Shown here piece by piece: positions 11,930 to 25,300 of a DNA stretch of 64,000 bases. Source of the DNA: Carettochelys insculpta (lineage: Eukaryota > Chordata > Testudines > Carettochelyidae); the NCBI RefSeq assembly GCF_033958435.1, contig NC_134138.1, positions 179,040,798 to 179,104,797 of the forward strand, read 5' to 3'. The notes under the pieces are model-generated. The model saw nothing but the letters and a program-made list of their open reading frames with translations. It did no database searches and was not told the origin of the DNA. Made by a program: the position numbers and the translations under genes. Position 1 is the stretch's first letter. Each line of letters begins with the position of its first letter.

Positions 11930-12480
11930 TGACTGTGACAGGGTGCTGTTCGGACATCTCTCTGAAAACAGAGGGAAGAGAAAGTGCACTCCCTTCTGTT
12001 CTAGAAGCACATACCACTCTGACATCTTCTTGCTTGTAAACACCAAGTATAAGGGGCTGGGACAGAGTCACTGGGCCCCTCGGCAAGGTAGGGGGAGGGG
12101 TGGCCGGCTCTGCACTCACTACACAGGTGTGGCCTTGGTTGGAGGGGGCAGGTCTGTGCAGTCAGCCCCTCATGCTATCTGGAGTGGCCCACACCCCTTC
12201 CCCATCCGCCCTCAGACACACCCACAGCATGCCACAATGCCACCAGCCATCAAAAAAACAGCCTGGAGCATGGCTCTCTAGTGGCGATTTAAAGGTCCCA
12301 GGGCCACTGCTATGGACCCCTGAACTTCTTGACTCATTAGGCCCCAGGGCAGCTATCCCCTTTGCCTCCCTCCCCAACCAATTGGCAGGCCTGCAAGGTA
12401 GTTTATGTAAAGTCTTAATCCCTGCACCAACACTTAACAATGCCTCCACATCTGGACACTCTCTCAGGGCAGCTTTCTAA
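11930..12480. repeat. GC-rich repeat-like block, class unknown
   Basis: This block is clearly richer in GC than its flanks. It contains TAGTGGCGATTTAAAGGTCC, which resembles GCAGCAATTCAAAGGGGCCC at about 20651. Short frames on both strands overlap each other and show no family motif, so I do not call a gene. It may be part of an old LTR or LINE element. Confidence 0.25.
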
Positions 12481-15400
12481 CCCTTTCTCCAAAATTCAAG
12501 AAAATGAGTATCATTCATTTCTGCAAAACTTAGCACAGAAAAGAACAACTGCACAGCCTGGTAGCCTATGCTCCAACCATCAGCAATCTTCTGAAGTCAG
12601 ATGTCAAATTCCAAACAACTAATGGAAAATTTTTCATCTTTAGATCGTACAATGAACAAAAGGGGAAAAAAAGTCTTTAAAATATCAGTGTTTAAGGCCC
12701 ACTTTTTCAATTACTGACAAAGGAATAACGTTATACAAAATTAAGTAGACCCTGAGATTAACAGGAAGTTTCTTGTGTATTTAAGTGCACACAGAACTGG
12801 GATTTAAGGGAAGATTATTCACGCCTAATGCTTTATTTCACATTAGACAATGAAACTAGATGGGTCAATTTCACTCTTATTTCTAGTCAGGTCCATTTTC
12901 TAGTTTGCAGAGTAACATTGAAAACTATTCTGTTTCACCCTGCAGTATTATAAAACCGATTTAAATATGTTTTCCACTGGAATTTTCTAAGGTGACAGCA
13001 TAGCTTTAAGACAGACATTATTCATTTATTCATCCTGCTGCAACTGCATGTTCTAAGGCACTCAAAGCAGTGCAGCACACTGTGTTTCATGACTTACGTG
13101 AAGTATTTTAAGGCACTGCAGAATGGGGGAAAAGATGCATTTGTAACACAATACTTTTTTAGACTTATTACTACCCATGGTTTCAATAGCAGCCATATGA
13201 CTAAAGCTTTACACATTCAAAGGAAATTCAATTTCAGAGCATCTGCCTCAATTTTTAATCTCAAATGCACATATAGTTAACTCTAAAAGATTACTGCAAT
13301 GAAGACTAAATAAATGAACATTAAATAGCTACTTGAACTGTATAAAAAGAAAATGGAGAATGAAGTTAATATAAACAATTAGTAGCTGATACATGCAGGC
13401 ATGGTAGAAGCCAATACAACTGAACTGTTAGCCCCTGCATTTTCAATGAGATTCATGGTTATAAATCTCTATGCCCAGGCAGATCTGCTTTCAGTATCAG
13501 GGTTTTAGTCTTCAAGTTATAGAATGACAACCTTGAGGGTTTTTTCTTTGGTTTTGTTTGTTTGTTTTTTATGTTGATTTTTGTTTGTTTTTGAGAACTC
13601 AATAGACCTACTGGCACCCATAAAACAAATGATGTGTCAGAAATGTGTCCGGGATTAGATTTGTGTTACATATTCTTTGTTTCTTATCTGTTTCCATGCT
13701 CATGAGATACAGTTGCCTTCATTAACCTAATGCTTACTCAATTGGGCAAATGTAAATTATTGATGTTGTTTCGTCCTACTTTTGCAGATTTTAAATAATA
13801 AAGCTCTCAGATATTCACTTATTCAGGGAAGTAGTCTATATTTTAACTAATAACCTGTAATTGGTAATAAGGAAAGACATTGGTTTATTAATAGTGAATG
13901 GTTTTGATCTCTTTTCCTACTTTTATGTGCCAGTTTGAAAATAGTTTGGTGGGTCAGATTCCAAAACTTAATTCCAGTTTAATACCTTCCTCTCCCGAGT
14001 TGTCTGGAACTTCAGTAAAGCTATTTGTAAGTGCCCCAGACCCTTTTGAATCACAGGGCCCTGTGGCAGCTGCCTTCTTCCTTTCCCACTACCCCTTCCC
14101 ATCCACAAACAGGTACCAGAAAGATTTCCACCTGAGACCTGTAAGCTGGCTGGCAGGCAGATATTCACTAAATCCTAAAACGTCTTCTGCAATCCTCCTG
14201 ATTGCATGCTCAAGTTTGAGAGTTCCCCCTGCCGTGCCAGGGTCTTACAGTTGTTTCAAAACACTGGGCTGTGATATTTCTATCAGCACAACTATATTCA
14301 TACAAAGTGAGGATTGCTACAGATTAATTCACAGCCTAACTTTAAATTTTCTGGCTTTCCTACATTTGCTTGTGTCCCAGTCCTGAACTAGAAGTGCCTG
14401 TACTTAATGTAGATTGTTCTCAATTCTGTTTTGGTTATAAAGAATACCTTTAACATAATATTGAAGCATTAAGTTAATAGTTTTACATCCTCACAGCTAG
14501 TGCCAATTGTTGAACAAGAACTGGCTGGAGCCCAAGGGGCTTTCCACATATGATGTGCAGTTGTTCGTGTGATTTAGTTTAGCAATGAGAGACAACAAGG
14601 GAAGTGTTAGTGTGAGATAACATATGCTTTGTGAGAACTCTTAGGAAGGTGAAGACCAGAGCTTTCAACATCTTTGGCTGTGTTTTATCATATGCTAACA
14701 CAAGCCTCCATATAGTATACTGTGATTATGAAACAAATAAAAATGTTTCTCCCTTTTTTATTAAGGGTTGGGTACTCTCAGGATAACGAAAAGTTCAACC
14801 ACAAAAATTTAGGGCGAGTAGCTCCTCTTCAGCTAGGAGGAATTCCTAATTTTCTGTTTAGTGCTCCTGGAATCTCACAATTCTCCACAATGCCACTTTT
14901 AGAAATGTGAAAAAAAACAGCCATATATGTATTAACACCCAGATGAAAAAAATCATAGTTTTCAATTCCATCATAAAAGAATGTTTAAGTTTTTAAGTTA
15001 TTTTACATTATTTTGGACAACGGTTTATTTAAAACTAGACTTGCTTTGGATGTTTTTATCTGCTGTTGCTTGGAAACAAAATACAGTTTTGGAATATTAA
15101 TGCTTAAATACAGACACAGGATACAACTGCGTCTCCTCAACTCTTCATGCACTTTTTAAGGAATATTTTCCTGTATGAAGGGAGCTTTGCAATTCATTAA
15201 ATGATGAACAAGAAAGAAATTATTGTCAGGCTTATATGTTTATATGGTAAACAAAAATCACAGGTATTGTGGTATCCTGAATAAGAATTAGTGACTAGAA
15301 AATAAGAATTCTGTTTTGAGAAAGTTTCATTTTTTTTTCCATTAACCACAATGAAGCGAGAGTTTCCAAATTTTGGATGAGGAAACGAAAGCCATGTTCA

Positions 15401-16201
15401 ATGTCCCAAAACAACTGGTAGCCTCAACATAAATGGAGGGTGACCTGCGTTCAGGTCACCATCAAGCAGTTTAGGGAGTTAAACCTTACTCTCCTACATC
15501 CTAGGTGAGAGTCCTAACCACCTAGCTAAGGATTACTGTGTAGCATGGCTCTCTATTCATTCAAACTGATATTTCCACAAAAATGTTTCACTTTAAAGGG
15601 AACTGATATTTCCAAAGTAGATATGCTCTGTCAAACACACTCCCAGTCAGCTCCAGGTAAAAAATTCTGCAGTTTTGCTTATGATGACATATTATTTATA
15701 CTTTCACACATGGAATTGAGGTTGATCAGAGGAAGCTGGTTTTGTACCTTTCCGTTCCATTCCCAGCATTTGCAGGGACACCTGCAGCTCTAACTTAAAG
15801 AGAAGCAATTCTGTTTGACTGCATCAGGAGCTGAAATTGTTTATGTCAAGAATGAATTTATTCCACAGAATAATGAAATTGGTGCAAATTACAGTACTTG
15901 CCATTTCCAGACCAGCTTACACTGCCACTTAAATCATTGCTAAACTTAGCCTAGGGTGCCTATTCATAAAGCCATATATACTTTATTACATTTGACAGAT
16001 GTTTCAGAGGAGAACAAGAAACTAATCTGTATTGATTTATTTTCCTCTGGCAAAACATTAGCTAAGTCAAGCAGCTGTAGGTGTCTCTAGTAACACTTTA
16101 CAAAAGACACTGCTGATGTCCACAAGTTTTAGATTTCATGTCGTGCCTTGATCTTTTTTAAAATGTAAGAGCTCACTGCAAACCTCCAATATGTAGTCTC
16201 A

Positions 16202-16800
16202 AAAAGGTAGCCATGTTAGTCTGTAGCTTCACAAGTAACAACAGTCCTGTAGCAACTTAAAACTAACACATTTTTTAGGTCATGATATTTCATGGGGTGA
16301 GACCCACTTCCTTGGATTTTGGAGTAGACAATTGAAATCCAGGGTTTACATAGCACGGAGAGCAGGGAAGAAAGGAAGAAAGAAAGGGGGTTACCTGTCA
16401 CTCATGGGACCAGTAGATGAAGCAAATTAGGTTAAGCAGTATGTGTGCCATTCCTGGGAGTATCAAAGGTGGGGAAATTGCCCTTGTAATGCGTAAGATA
16501 ATTGAGATCTCTGTTAAGGTCTGATTTTAAAAAGTGTTACATTTGCAAATTAATTCCAGTTCAGATGTCACCTTCTAATCTTGTGGTAAAATCCTTTTAT
16601 GGAATGACTACTTTCATATCCTTTATTCAATGTCCAGGGAGTTTATAGTGTTCCCCTAGAGGTGTGTGTGTATTCTAATTCCCGATGTCTGATTTACGTC
16701 CATTCATCCTTTGGAGAGGAGACTGTCCAGTTTGTCCACTATGTAAGCATATATTACAAAATGTCTTTGGGATCAAAATCTGCCACTGGGGCTTCGTGAG
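16202..16800 (-). mobile_element. old Penelope-like element, second subfamily
   Basis: On the minus strand this reads from a GIY-YIG remnant (rc of GAGACTGTCCAGTTTGTCCA near 16720, equal to the IYIGQTG-type region of other PLEs) to a 3' end with GTTAGTCTGTAGCTTCACAA near 16214. The tail contains GTGAGACCCACTTCC, the counterpart of the TGAAGTGAGTCTGTGCT tail of copies 1-3. Many changes and gaps show it is older and from a different subfamily. No open frame survives. Confidence 0.7.
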
Positions 16801-19465
16801 CAAGCAGAGGAATGATTTTTGATAAACACTGTCAGTATCAAGCTCACCTGAGTTTTGACCCTTTTTTTTATATTTTGGGTCAGATTATCTTCTGCATAAA
16901 GTAATTCCCCATCTCAGAGATGTGGCAGAGACAGGTTTTGTTTTTTTTTGGTTGGTTGGTTTTTGTTTGTTTTTTTCTTCCCCTGCCCCCCATGGTGACA
17001 GCTCCTTGCTCTCAGGCTGTCTAAACCAAAAAGTAATTTTAGAATGCTCTAACTTTTGATAGCAGGCTAGGATTAGTCTGGGATTTCCTGTGATGGGGCA
17101 TATAGGCTTCCACACTAGCAACGAGAGCATTTGGTACCAATTAGCCCTGCCTTACTAGACCTACGGATGTGGAGAAGGGAGTTAAAAAGGGAAGACACAG
17201 CTCAGTAAGGGGCTGCTGAGGGAGCAGAGCTGGGTTTCAGCCAAGAGTATGAAAGAACATGCAACAGGCATAAGCCTTCTAATGGATGTGGTTACTGGAC
17301 AGGTCTAGGGATACTGACCAACAGACTAGATACATGAAAACAAAGCCTGGACTAGAAGGATGGGGTTCAGTGTTCCCTGTAAGCTGTATACTTGTGCAGC
17401 AGCTCGGGAGAGATTCCAATGCCACCCAGTGAATAGTAGAGCACTCACAGCTGGGTTTGTGTTCTTGTGATGCATATTTGCATATGCCTCAGTGCACACA
17501 GAAAAATATACTCCATGCATGGATGGGAAAAAGTATCTGCGCAGGAGAGGACTAGATTAGGGAACATTGGTTAAAGACATTCAAGTGACCCTGGCTTTGA
17601 GCTCATTGCATTCCTTAGTATTGGGCTAATGCTCTGGAAGAGGATGGATTCAAGTGTGTAGTCAGAAGAGTTTAGTAAACCATGGTACCATGCTGCATGA
17701 GAGGTGGTGATCAACCAGCAAAGCCCCTGGGGCTGGGTTAGAAATTTCCCTGTAGGAAAGGACCACCACAGAAATGGACCCCGTTACACAGCCGCTGAGC
17801 ACCGCTTGAAAACTCTTCTCTAAACAGAAACCACAAAAGTAGAGTATACCCCCCGCCGTGTCCCACATTAATTGAGACTGGGAATCTGGCCCCTAGTGTC
17901 TGTGATCTACTAGTTGACACTTAACAAGTTGCATTCTACTAGCCCAGTATATTCCAGTGTGCTTGGGACATTGTACTTCAACAATCCAATTTCATCTTCT
18001 TTTAACTGATATTCTACTTCCTGCAAGAAGAATATATTTAATATCCCTGCCCTACACATCATTGAAGGCACCTGAAGATTTTTTAACAGTGGGGGAAAAA
18101 AAAACATTTTTTTTTAAAAATATGGATATGCCATAGACACTGAAATAACTTAGTACTGTAGCAGCTCAGTTTTACACCTTGGCTCCAGTTATTCAGAAAT
18201 TCTCAGCACCAGTATATTTAGTCTGAATTCTTAGGGTGCATGCACCACCAGGCTTGCATTTTCCGTAATTTTTAAAATGCTTGTGTGTGTACATGCATGA
18301 AGGTGCATGCATGTAAAAATCATGGCTTTACCTCTACAAATCTAGTATGATGCATAAATCAGTTCATGAGATATTAATTTTCATGAAAACAACAGATGTT
18401 AAAATAGAATTGAATGGCTCTCCTCTGCGACAATAGTTGTCATCCCCCTCTAATGATCCATGCACTTTTTGAGTATCTTCCATAGGCTTGCTATCTTTGT
18501 TTTAAGTGATTTATGTCTAATCAGCTGCATAATTGACTGGTTTCTTTTGATAGCCCATAGCCTGATTCTCCACTGACCTGTGTGATAGTCATTTACGTAT
18601 GTGCAAAGGGACTCACAAGTGTGTTGAAAATGGTACCCAGAAAGAACTTTTCTTTGCACAGATATAAAATAATTACACAGCAGACAAGGTAGTAGGAAAA
18701 AAGACCCTGACTTATGGGAGGATGAGATAAACAGATGTGGTGTTCGCTCTCCCTCCCTTAAGCCCTTCCTATTTTGACAGTAGTAGACGTTCTCTGGTAC
18801 AATGCATTGTAATTAACATCCCTTTAATCTGTTGTTTAAAATCCACATATATTAATTCTATGTTAGACACTTTTACCAATGCAATTGTTATGATTTTTTT
18901 TTAATTTCACTCACCAATTAGATCCTACAGCTCTACAGTATGTGCCCGATCCATGGTCACACAGCAGTTTCTGGAGTTAAATTTATTTTACACAGACAAA
19001 ATGGTTACAGGTGACCTATGTCATTGTAATTTGTGCTGTTGTCTTGAGTGGTAATAAACTCTGGCTGATGAAATGAGAGAATATCTAGAGAAGCTGTTTT
19101 CTGCATAGGACATTATGACCTATAATCAGCAACCTGCAGAAGAATCACCAACAGCAAACTCTTAAAAGTAAGCATTAAAGAAACAAAAAACAAAAACCTT
19201 TTCAAATGCAAATATGAAAGCACATGGATGAGCTGGAAACCTCCTCCACAAATGCTACAGGACAGCCGCTGCTGAAGCTGGCATTGCATTCAACCTTTAA
19301 AACGGCCAGGGGTTTGTTGTTTGCTGTTTAAAAGACAGATAGACCTAAAAGTTTTATTTAGGTAAGTCTCTGGATACTTAAAATTATGTAAACTTAGACA
19401 TCACAGTAAATAAAATAGATATATGCTAAGAAATATAAATAGTCCACCTGTGAACTGCTCACACT
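16801..19465. other. intergenic stretch, no gene seen
   Basis: Apart from the small hAT-like element at 17367-17571, I recognise nothing. There are poly-T and GTTT runs near 16938-16978 and short AT runs. A stretch near 18540-18650 (CCTGATTCTCCACTGACCTG) looks like part of an old dispersed repeat, but I cannot name it. Confidence 0.5.
17367..17571. mobile_element. short non-autonomous hAT-like element
   Basis: Left end CAGTGTTCCCTGTAAGC and right end ATTAGGGAACATTG form imperfect inverted repeats of about 14 bp. A CAGTG start is typical of hAT superfamily termini. At about 205 bp it can hold no transposase. I could not find a matching 8-bp duplication beside it, so the limits are approximate and the class is an inference. 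Confidence 0.5.
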
Positions 19466-20146
19466 AGCTGTGTCTACACGTGCATGCTACTTCGAAGTAG
19501 CGGCACTAACTTCGAAATAGCACCCGTCCCGGCTACACGCGTCGGGCGCTATTTCGAAGTTAATTCGACGTTAGGCGGCAAGACGTCAAAGTCGCTAACC
19601 TCATGAGGGGATCGGAATAGCGCCCTACTTCGACGTTGAACGTCGAAGTAGGGACCTTGTAGACGATCCGCGTCCCGCAACGTCGAAATTGCCGGGTCCT
19701 CCATGGCGGCCATCAGCTGGGGGGTTGAGAGATGCTCTCTCTCCAGCCCCTGCGGGGCTCTATGGTCACCGTGGGCAGCAGCCCTTAGCCCAGGGCTTCT
19801 GGCTGCTGCTGCGGCAGCTGGGGATCCATGCTGCAGGCACAGGGTCTGCAACCAGTTGTCGGCTCTGTGTATCTTGTGTTGTTTAGTGCAACTGTGTCTG
19901 GGAGGGGCCCTTTAAGGGAGTGGCTTGCTGTTGAGTCCGCCCTGTGACCCTGTCTGCAGCTGTGCCTGGCACCCTTATTTCGATGTGTGCTACTTTGGCG
20001 TGTAGACGTTCCCTCGCAGCGCCTATTTTGATGTGGTGCCGCGCAACATCGAAGTTGAACATCGACGTTGCCAGCCCTGGAGGACGTGTAGACGTTATTC
20101 ATCGAAATAGCCTATTTCGATGTTGGCTTCACGTGTAGACGTAGCC
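19466..20146. mobile_element. TTCGAA-family non-autonomous DNA element, copy 1
   Basis: The ends are inverted copies of GGCTACGTCTACACGTG (first base changed to A at the left end). The flanking triplets ACT (19463-19465 and 20147-20149) match. Inside, the first and last 150 bases repeat TTCGAAGT, TTTCGAA and CGTCGAAGTAG in both orientations. The middle, with CCATGGCGGCCATCAGCTG and CCCTTTAAGGGAG, is shared with the copies at 42741-43426 and 51491-52201. Many CpG sites remain, suggesting little decay. Small frames inside (for example 19549-19851 minus) recur only because the element recurs; I do not regard them as genes. Confidence 0.85.
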
Positions 20147-21961
20147 ACTATGGTAATCTCCTCCTCAGCTTCATGACAAAAACTCTCTTGTATCACTTTT
20201 ACACAGCAGTTACCATTAACAAAATGACTGCCTGTGTACTTTGCTGGAGAACCTGAGGGAACAGAGGTCACCACACAGGCACATTTTGTGAGATTCCTCT
20301 CATAAATGGGCACATATGAGCCACAGTCCACACAAAACCCCATCAATATAGCACTAATTAACAAATGTTGTAAATGCTGACAAACAACCTGCTCTTTAGG
20401 TACTTTTGTCAATCCTGTTGTCCTAATTTCTGATCACAAAACAGCTTACCCAACTACTCTCATTTTACACAGCAGGGCCGACAGCTGCCATGGGGCAAGG
20501 TGTGAGGGGAGGTGGCTCTGTGCCCCTAGAAGGGACAGGGTCAAGGGCAGAAGGGGAGGTCAATACTTAGCAATTAGCACTTCCCAGACATATGATCCAT
20601 AGTGTATTCCATTCTTGTAGCTGGCAGAGCCTTGAGGAGCAGTGCTCCCGCAGCAATTCAAAGGGGCCCAGAGCTCCAGCTCCTGCGGTAGTGCCAGAGC
20701 TGGCCATGAGCTCTGCACTGCTTTCAATCTCCAGTCTGCAGAGCAACTCACCCTTGTGCACCTTCCCTGTCCCCACCAGTGGCCCTATTTTGCCATTAAG
20801 TAAAGGAAGTTGGCAGAGCAACTAGCCCAGTATCCCACAGGCTGTCTGTTGTGGAGCCTGAGACTGAACTCACCTTCCAGAGTCCCAACCCAGCACTTTA
20901 ATAAAAGGGCTTAGATCCACCCCCCTATTTTTTCAAATGTTCAAGAAAAAAAAACAAATACAAAAATTAAAACGTGAACAACAGGCAGTTAGGAACTATA
21001 ACACATCCAATCTCTATGCAGAAACAATACTGGAGAGAGGGAACAAACCTCTGTTTAAGCCACACAATCCCCAAAGCTTGAAACAGGCTTCATACAAAAA
21101 GAGAAAACTGAAAACAGCAGCAGTGCTGAAGTTTACTCTAGCAACACATTAGTTATATGGCTAGAGAAATTGTACATGCTTCTGTACATACACTTCCACT
21201 CACGAATGAGAATTAACTCCATTGAAACAAGTGAGTTATCTGGTACAAAACCAAAGGAAGAGCAAAGCCAGACATTTGGTACTGAAATGGGCATAGTCTG
21301 CCTGTTTACACCACTCACCAGCACAGCTGCTTATGTAATTGCTTGCACACATACCGGTATATTTAATGTATATCTAGCCACATATACCTCATTAAACACA
21401 AATCATTAAAACAAGTGAACAGCTACAGTGGGCGTGTAATGAATGAATGTGGTACAGAGAGAGAGCACCAATAAATCACACACACTGGGATTAGGACAAG
21501 AGCCACGCAAATAACCATCTTTTTCAATTTGATGACCAAACTGGGAAAATAAGCCTGTCTGGAACCAAATCCACCCAAGCTGATATTAATAATTTACTTC
21601 ATACTTGAAAAATAAATTGAAGTAGAGCAGTTCTAATGTTTTATTACAGAAGTACTTTTTTCCAGGACTTTTGGACTATTTTTAAATATCAAGACGATTT
21701 TGTGAACTTGTTACAGATATGCAAAATATTTCAGTTGATGCAAACCTGCATTTTTACTCAATAATTTAGCTCAAAAGTTTCCATCTGCTCTAACCAGAAA
21801 AGCTTAATCCTCAAAGGCACAGGAGCACATTACATTTTAGAGTTGTAAATAGCAACATTCACTGTGGGATTTCCTTAGGTCTCCTTCAGCCCCAAAGCGA
21901 ATTTAGTAAAAGTACAACTCAGATGAAATTACCCAAAAATGTCCTTGCTTTTATATTCCCA
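20147..21961. other. intergenic stretch, no gene seen
   Basis: A Cys-containing minus frame at 20150-20412 runs partly into the adjacent DNA element and lacks a recognisable domain. The patch at about 20620-20830 is GC-rich and shares a motif with 11930-12480. The rest is anonymous AT-rich DNA. Confidence 0.5.
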
Positions 21962-22383
21962 GGGTATGGTTACACTACAGTGCTCTGTCAACAGAAATCG
22001 CTGTTGGAAGATATTTCCCAAAAAAACTTTTGTTGACAGAATGCAGCCACACACAAAAGCAAATCAGGAGAATGCTCCGCTCTGTCGACAGAGAGGCCGG
22101 ACTGCCTGGCTGCTCTCTTGACAAAACAGGCATGCCCAAGCACAGCAGACAGGGCTCCCCATTGTTGTGGATGAGGCCCTGTGGGGTGTTTACACAGCTT
22201 TTTTATCAACAATTCTGTCAGCAGAAGTGTTTTGCCTCAAAGGTTAAGGCACAATGCTGCCAGAAAAGTGCTGTGTTTTGTCAAGATACTATTGACAAAT
22301 CCCATTTTGTGTGTGCACGCTCCTGGAGTTTTGCTGACAAAGCCATGGTTTTGCAGGCAAAAATTGCTAGTGTAACCATAGCC
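21962..22383. mobile_element. GTCAACAGA-family non-autonomous DNA element
   Basis: The ends are inverted: GGGTATGGTTACACTA at the left and the complement of GGCTATGGTTACACTAGC at the right. The interior repeats CTGTCAACAGA, TTGTTGACAGA and CTGTCGACAGAG. Its first 185 bases match the truncated piece at 36968-37151 in reverse. I see no matching flanking triplet (CCA left, CTC right), so the site has changed or the limits are off by a base or two. Confidence 0.75.
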
Positions 22384-25300
22384 CTCGGACTCAGTATGGC
22401 ACAGAGGACTGAAAAGTCATGATATATACTCAGGCACAGCAGAGTGAATCTACACCTAAGGGGATCATACTCCATTAATTTCAATTATTTCAATTCTGTG
22501 TCTGTAAACTCCTTGTATGTTGATACCATAGATTACCTTAAACCTCCTAAGACTGCATTTTTAGCCAATCTAATTATTGTCAAACTATGGGCTGAATGAA
22601 TTTGGCAAACACCTGGGATTATCTTTGGTAAATAAGGCTACTAAGAAAAACAGCAAACAGCACTGAAGTGGTTATTGACATCTTAATCATGGAGCCTGTG
22701 ATTTAGGATAGCTGCTTACTGTCTCAGCAGCACAGGTGAATTATTAATCACATCAGTTTCAACTAAGTGGATTCTAGAACCAGGAAAATTTGGGACAAAA
22801 TTAAAGCTTTGATAATAAATGCTTGGGTCAAGCGGGGAGAGATAAGTGGTACAGTATCTGACAGGAAGAAAATCATTGAGATTAAAAAGGGAAAGTATGT
22901 GACACTGGCCATCATTTTAATCTATGGGGATGAGTTGTTGGGCAATAACTAAGAAACATGAGCAAAGTATCTCTCCAGAAATCTGAATGTTGACATGAAT
23001 GAGCCATGTAAGCAAGAAGGACCACATGAGCACATGTACATTAGAAGCATGCTTAAATCAGAACCAGTACACCAAAAAGAGGGCGTGTAGGCTCTGATGG
23101 ATAGCTCATGTAAAACGCAGTCCTGAGAACTATATTGAAAAAAAGTCTGAATGAAAAAGTTGGGGTAGTGGGATGTCATAAAGGAACATATATTAGTATA
23201 TAATATTGTACACGTAGAAAGGTAGAGGATAGTGCATGTAAAAAATGCCACGAATATGCAGCTCAGTTAGACAAGGAATAATGTGGTGATGACACAGTAA
23301 ATCTTTTCTATAGCTACAGAAGACTGCATGCATCTTTTTAAATTCAAATACACTCAATAATTTATGAACTGATGCACCTGGAAAGCCATCAAAGGACATG
23401 GACCACAACAGATCATTCAATAATCATCATATTTTCTTCTTTTAAATCAACTTAGTCTATTTAGCCAATAGTAATTTCATCAGTTAAAAATCATCTGCTT
23501 TAGTACATCCAATCTGCCTTGGAATCACAGTTATTTCATTCTCTTAGACAAAAGACCTGATAGAGATGATGCGTGATACTGTTAAATGATGCAAAAACTA
23601 GATGAGCAGTATTCTCTCTTCTAGATATTGATATTTTGAATAGAAAAAATTATTGGCTAGGAAATTCTTAAAGGAAATTCTGGTGAGCTGGTCAGTTTCC
23701 CGGCTCCCACAAGCCCAGGGGGACAGGAACCAGGCTGCCACCTGCTTCCCTGTTCCCCATGACTTGCGCGAAATTTGAGTTATATGAGGTTGCCCAGGAA
23801 TACAACCCTCGCATAACTTGTGCATAGTTTCCATAAATTTTGACAGAACAAACATATTGCTCAACTCACCATTAAAGATGATATTACTCATCTAAGGTCA
23901 GTCTAGTACTGACAGCAGTGAAGATACACTGGCCTAAATCTGAAGGAACATAATCATCAATCAAGCTCATAGTATATGAAGTTAGAGAATGTTTGCAGTT
24001 TTTCAGATCTTTTTGTTTTTTTACATGACCTTCTGTAGACTAGAATGCCAGTGTTACATTAGTTTTCTCATACTTTACTGGAGAGCACATTTTTACATGA
24101 GAAATTCTTAGCCTGATATCTGCCACCAGAATTTTAAACTTATCTTGGGCAAGAGCTTAAGAATCAGTTTAATGACAATAAGTATATATAGATATATAGA
24201 CTTTATGTACATATTTATGGCCATATATGAACTGTTATCAGTTGTCAGTCTAAGGAGTCCATATTAGGCAACGCAAATGTTCTATTTCTGATAACGTATA
24301 AAATAAATATGACAGATGGGAGATCACTGACGTATGAAAACTTCAAAGACTATTTATTAAGTTGTACCAGACATTACGTGCATATGAGTTATTCATAGAT
24401 GATTGTATTGATAAATAGTATATGCATCTTTATGTTCTTGGCTTGCTGTATAGATTTTCAATGGACTCTGAAATCCCAGTGGGGTGGTAAAAAATATGAA
24501 TTGCCAAAGCTGATTATGCACATACCCACCTATTGAAGTTTCTCCCTCCTGCTCCCAAAAGAAAGACCATTGACCTATCTGACTCATGACAGATACATTG
24601 TAGAACAAAGAATTGACAAACTTGCATATGGACTACCAAGGTCCAATGTGGATCGTCAATAAATATCCAGTAAATTGACTATGCATCCAGAACATGTGAT
24701 CTCATTATATGTTTTCCCTGTGATGCTTTTGTCCTAAATAAATGTCAATGGCTTTGGGCAAGCTGGCTGCTGGCTGGTAAATGCTGTCATAGCCCACTAA
24801 AAGAGCAGAATTGGAAATGTTTAACTTAAGTCACGCCTGCTGGGATAAGAAAATTGAAGTGTGAAAGGATGCAAAACCCTGTGGAGGATGGCTAATGTGG
24901 TCTGAGGGAAAGGATTTAAAGTTTCTGTACCAAAACAAAATGACCTGAGTGTAAGGTGCCAGCAACTGAGTAGGGGGCAACATCCCGATGGCTTAAGTTT
25001 TGCTGCAGTTGTCTCAGAGCTGGATCCAGATGAGAGAGGTCTGGGAAAGAAGCCAAGGGGCCACGCCTCTGGTTCCCCTGACCTCCAAGCCCTCAACAAG
25101 GGTAAACCAAAGCTGCAGTCAGAAAGCAAAACTCAGGGTCTGGGTTGGGAATCAGAAAGAAGCTTATTGCTAGAGCAGAAAAGGACACACACTGGGGCAA
25201 GGCTAGTAACAAAAGAGGCAGGGTCCGGACTAAGCATAGCTGCACGTTAATGCACTGAGCACTCAGCAACTCCCATAACAAATGAGATGGCACAATCATA

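Larger units (their letters stand above)
7704..16201. other. long AT-rich stretch without a recognisable gene
   Basis: I find no coding region with family motifs or convincing splice-bounded exons. The longest frame (13898-14386, plus, 162 codons) has no motif I know and an ordinary random-looking composition. An old SINE (8225-8310) and a GC-rich repeat-like patch (11930-12480) are listed separately. A CA run lies at about 7718-7730. Confidence 0.55.

Noticed and set aside
13898..14386. 162-codon plus frame
   Set aside because: No motif, signal peptide pattern or splice-site support; one such length by chance is acceptable in this amount of sequence.
20095..20412. Cys-containing 105-codon minus frame
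   Set aside because: Its C-terminal end is the terminal repeat of a DNA element and no domain or convincing exon border is visible.
21962..22383. 3-bp target duplication for this element
   Set aside because: Flanks are CCA and CTC, which do not match, unlike the other elements.
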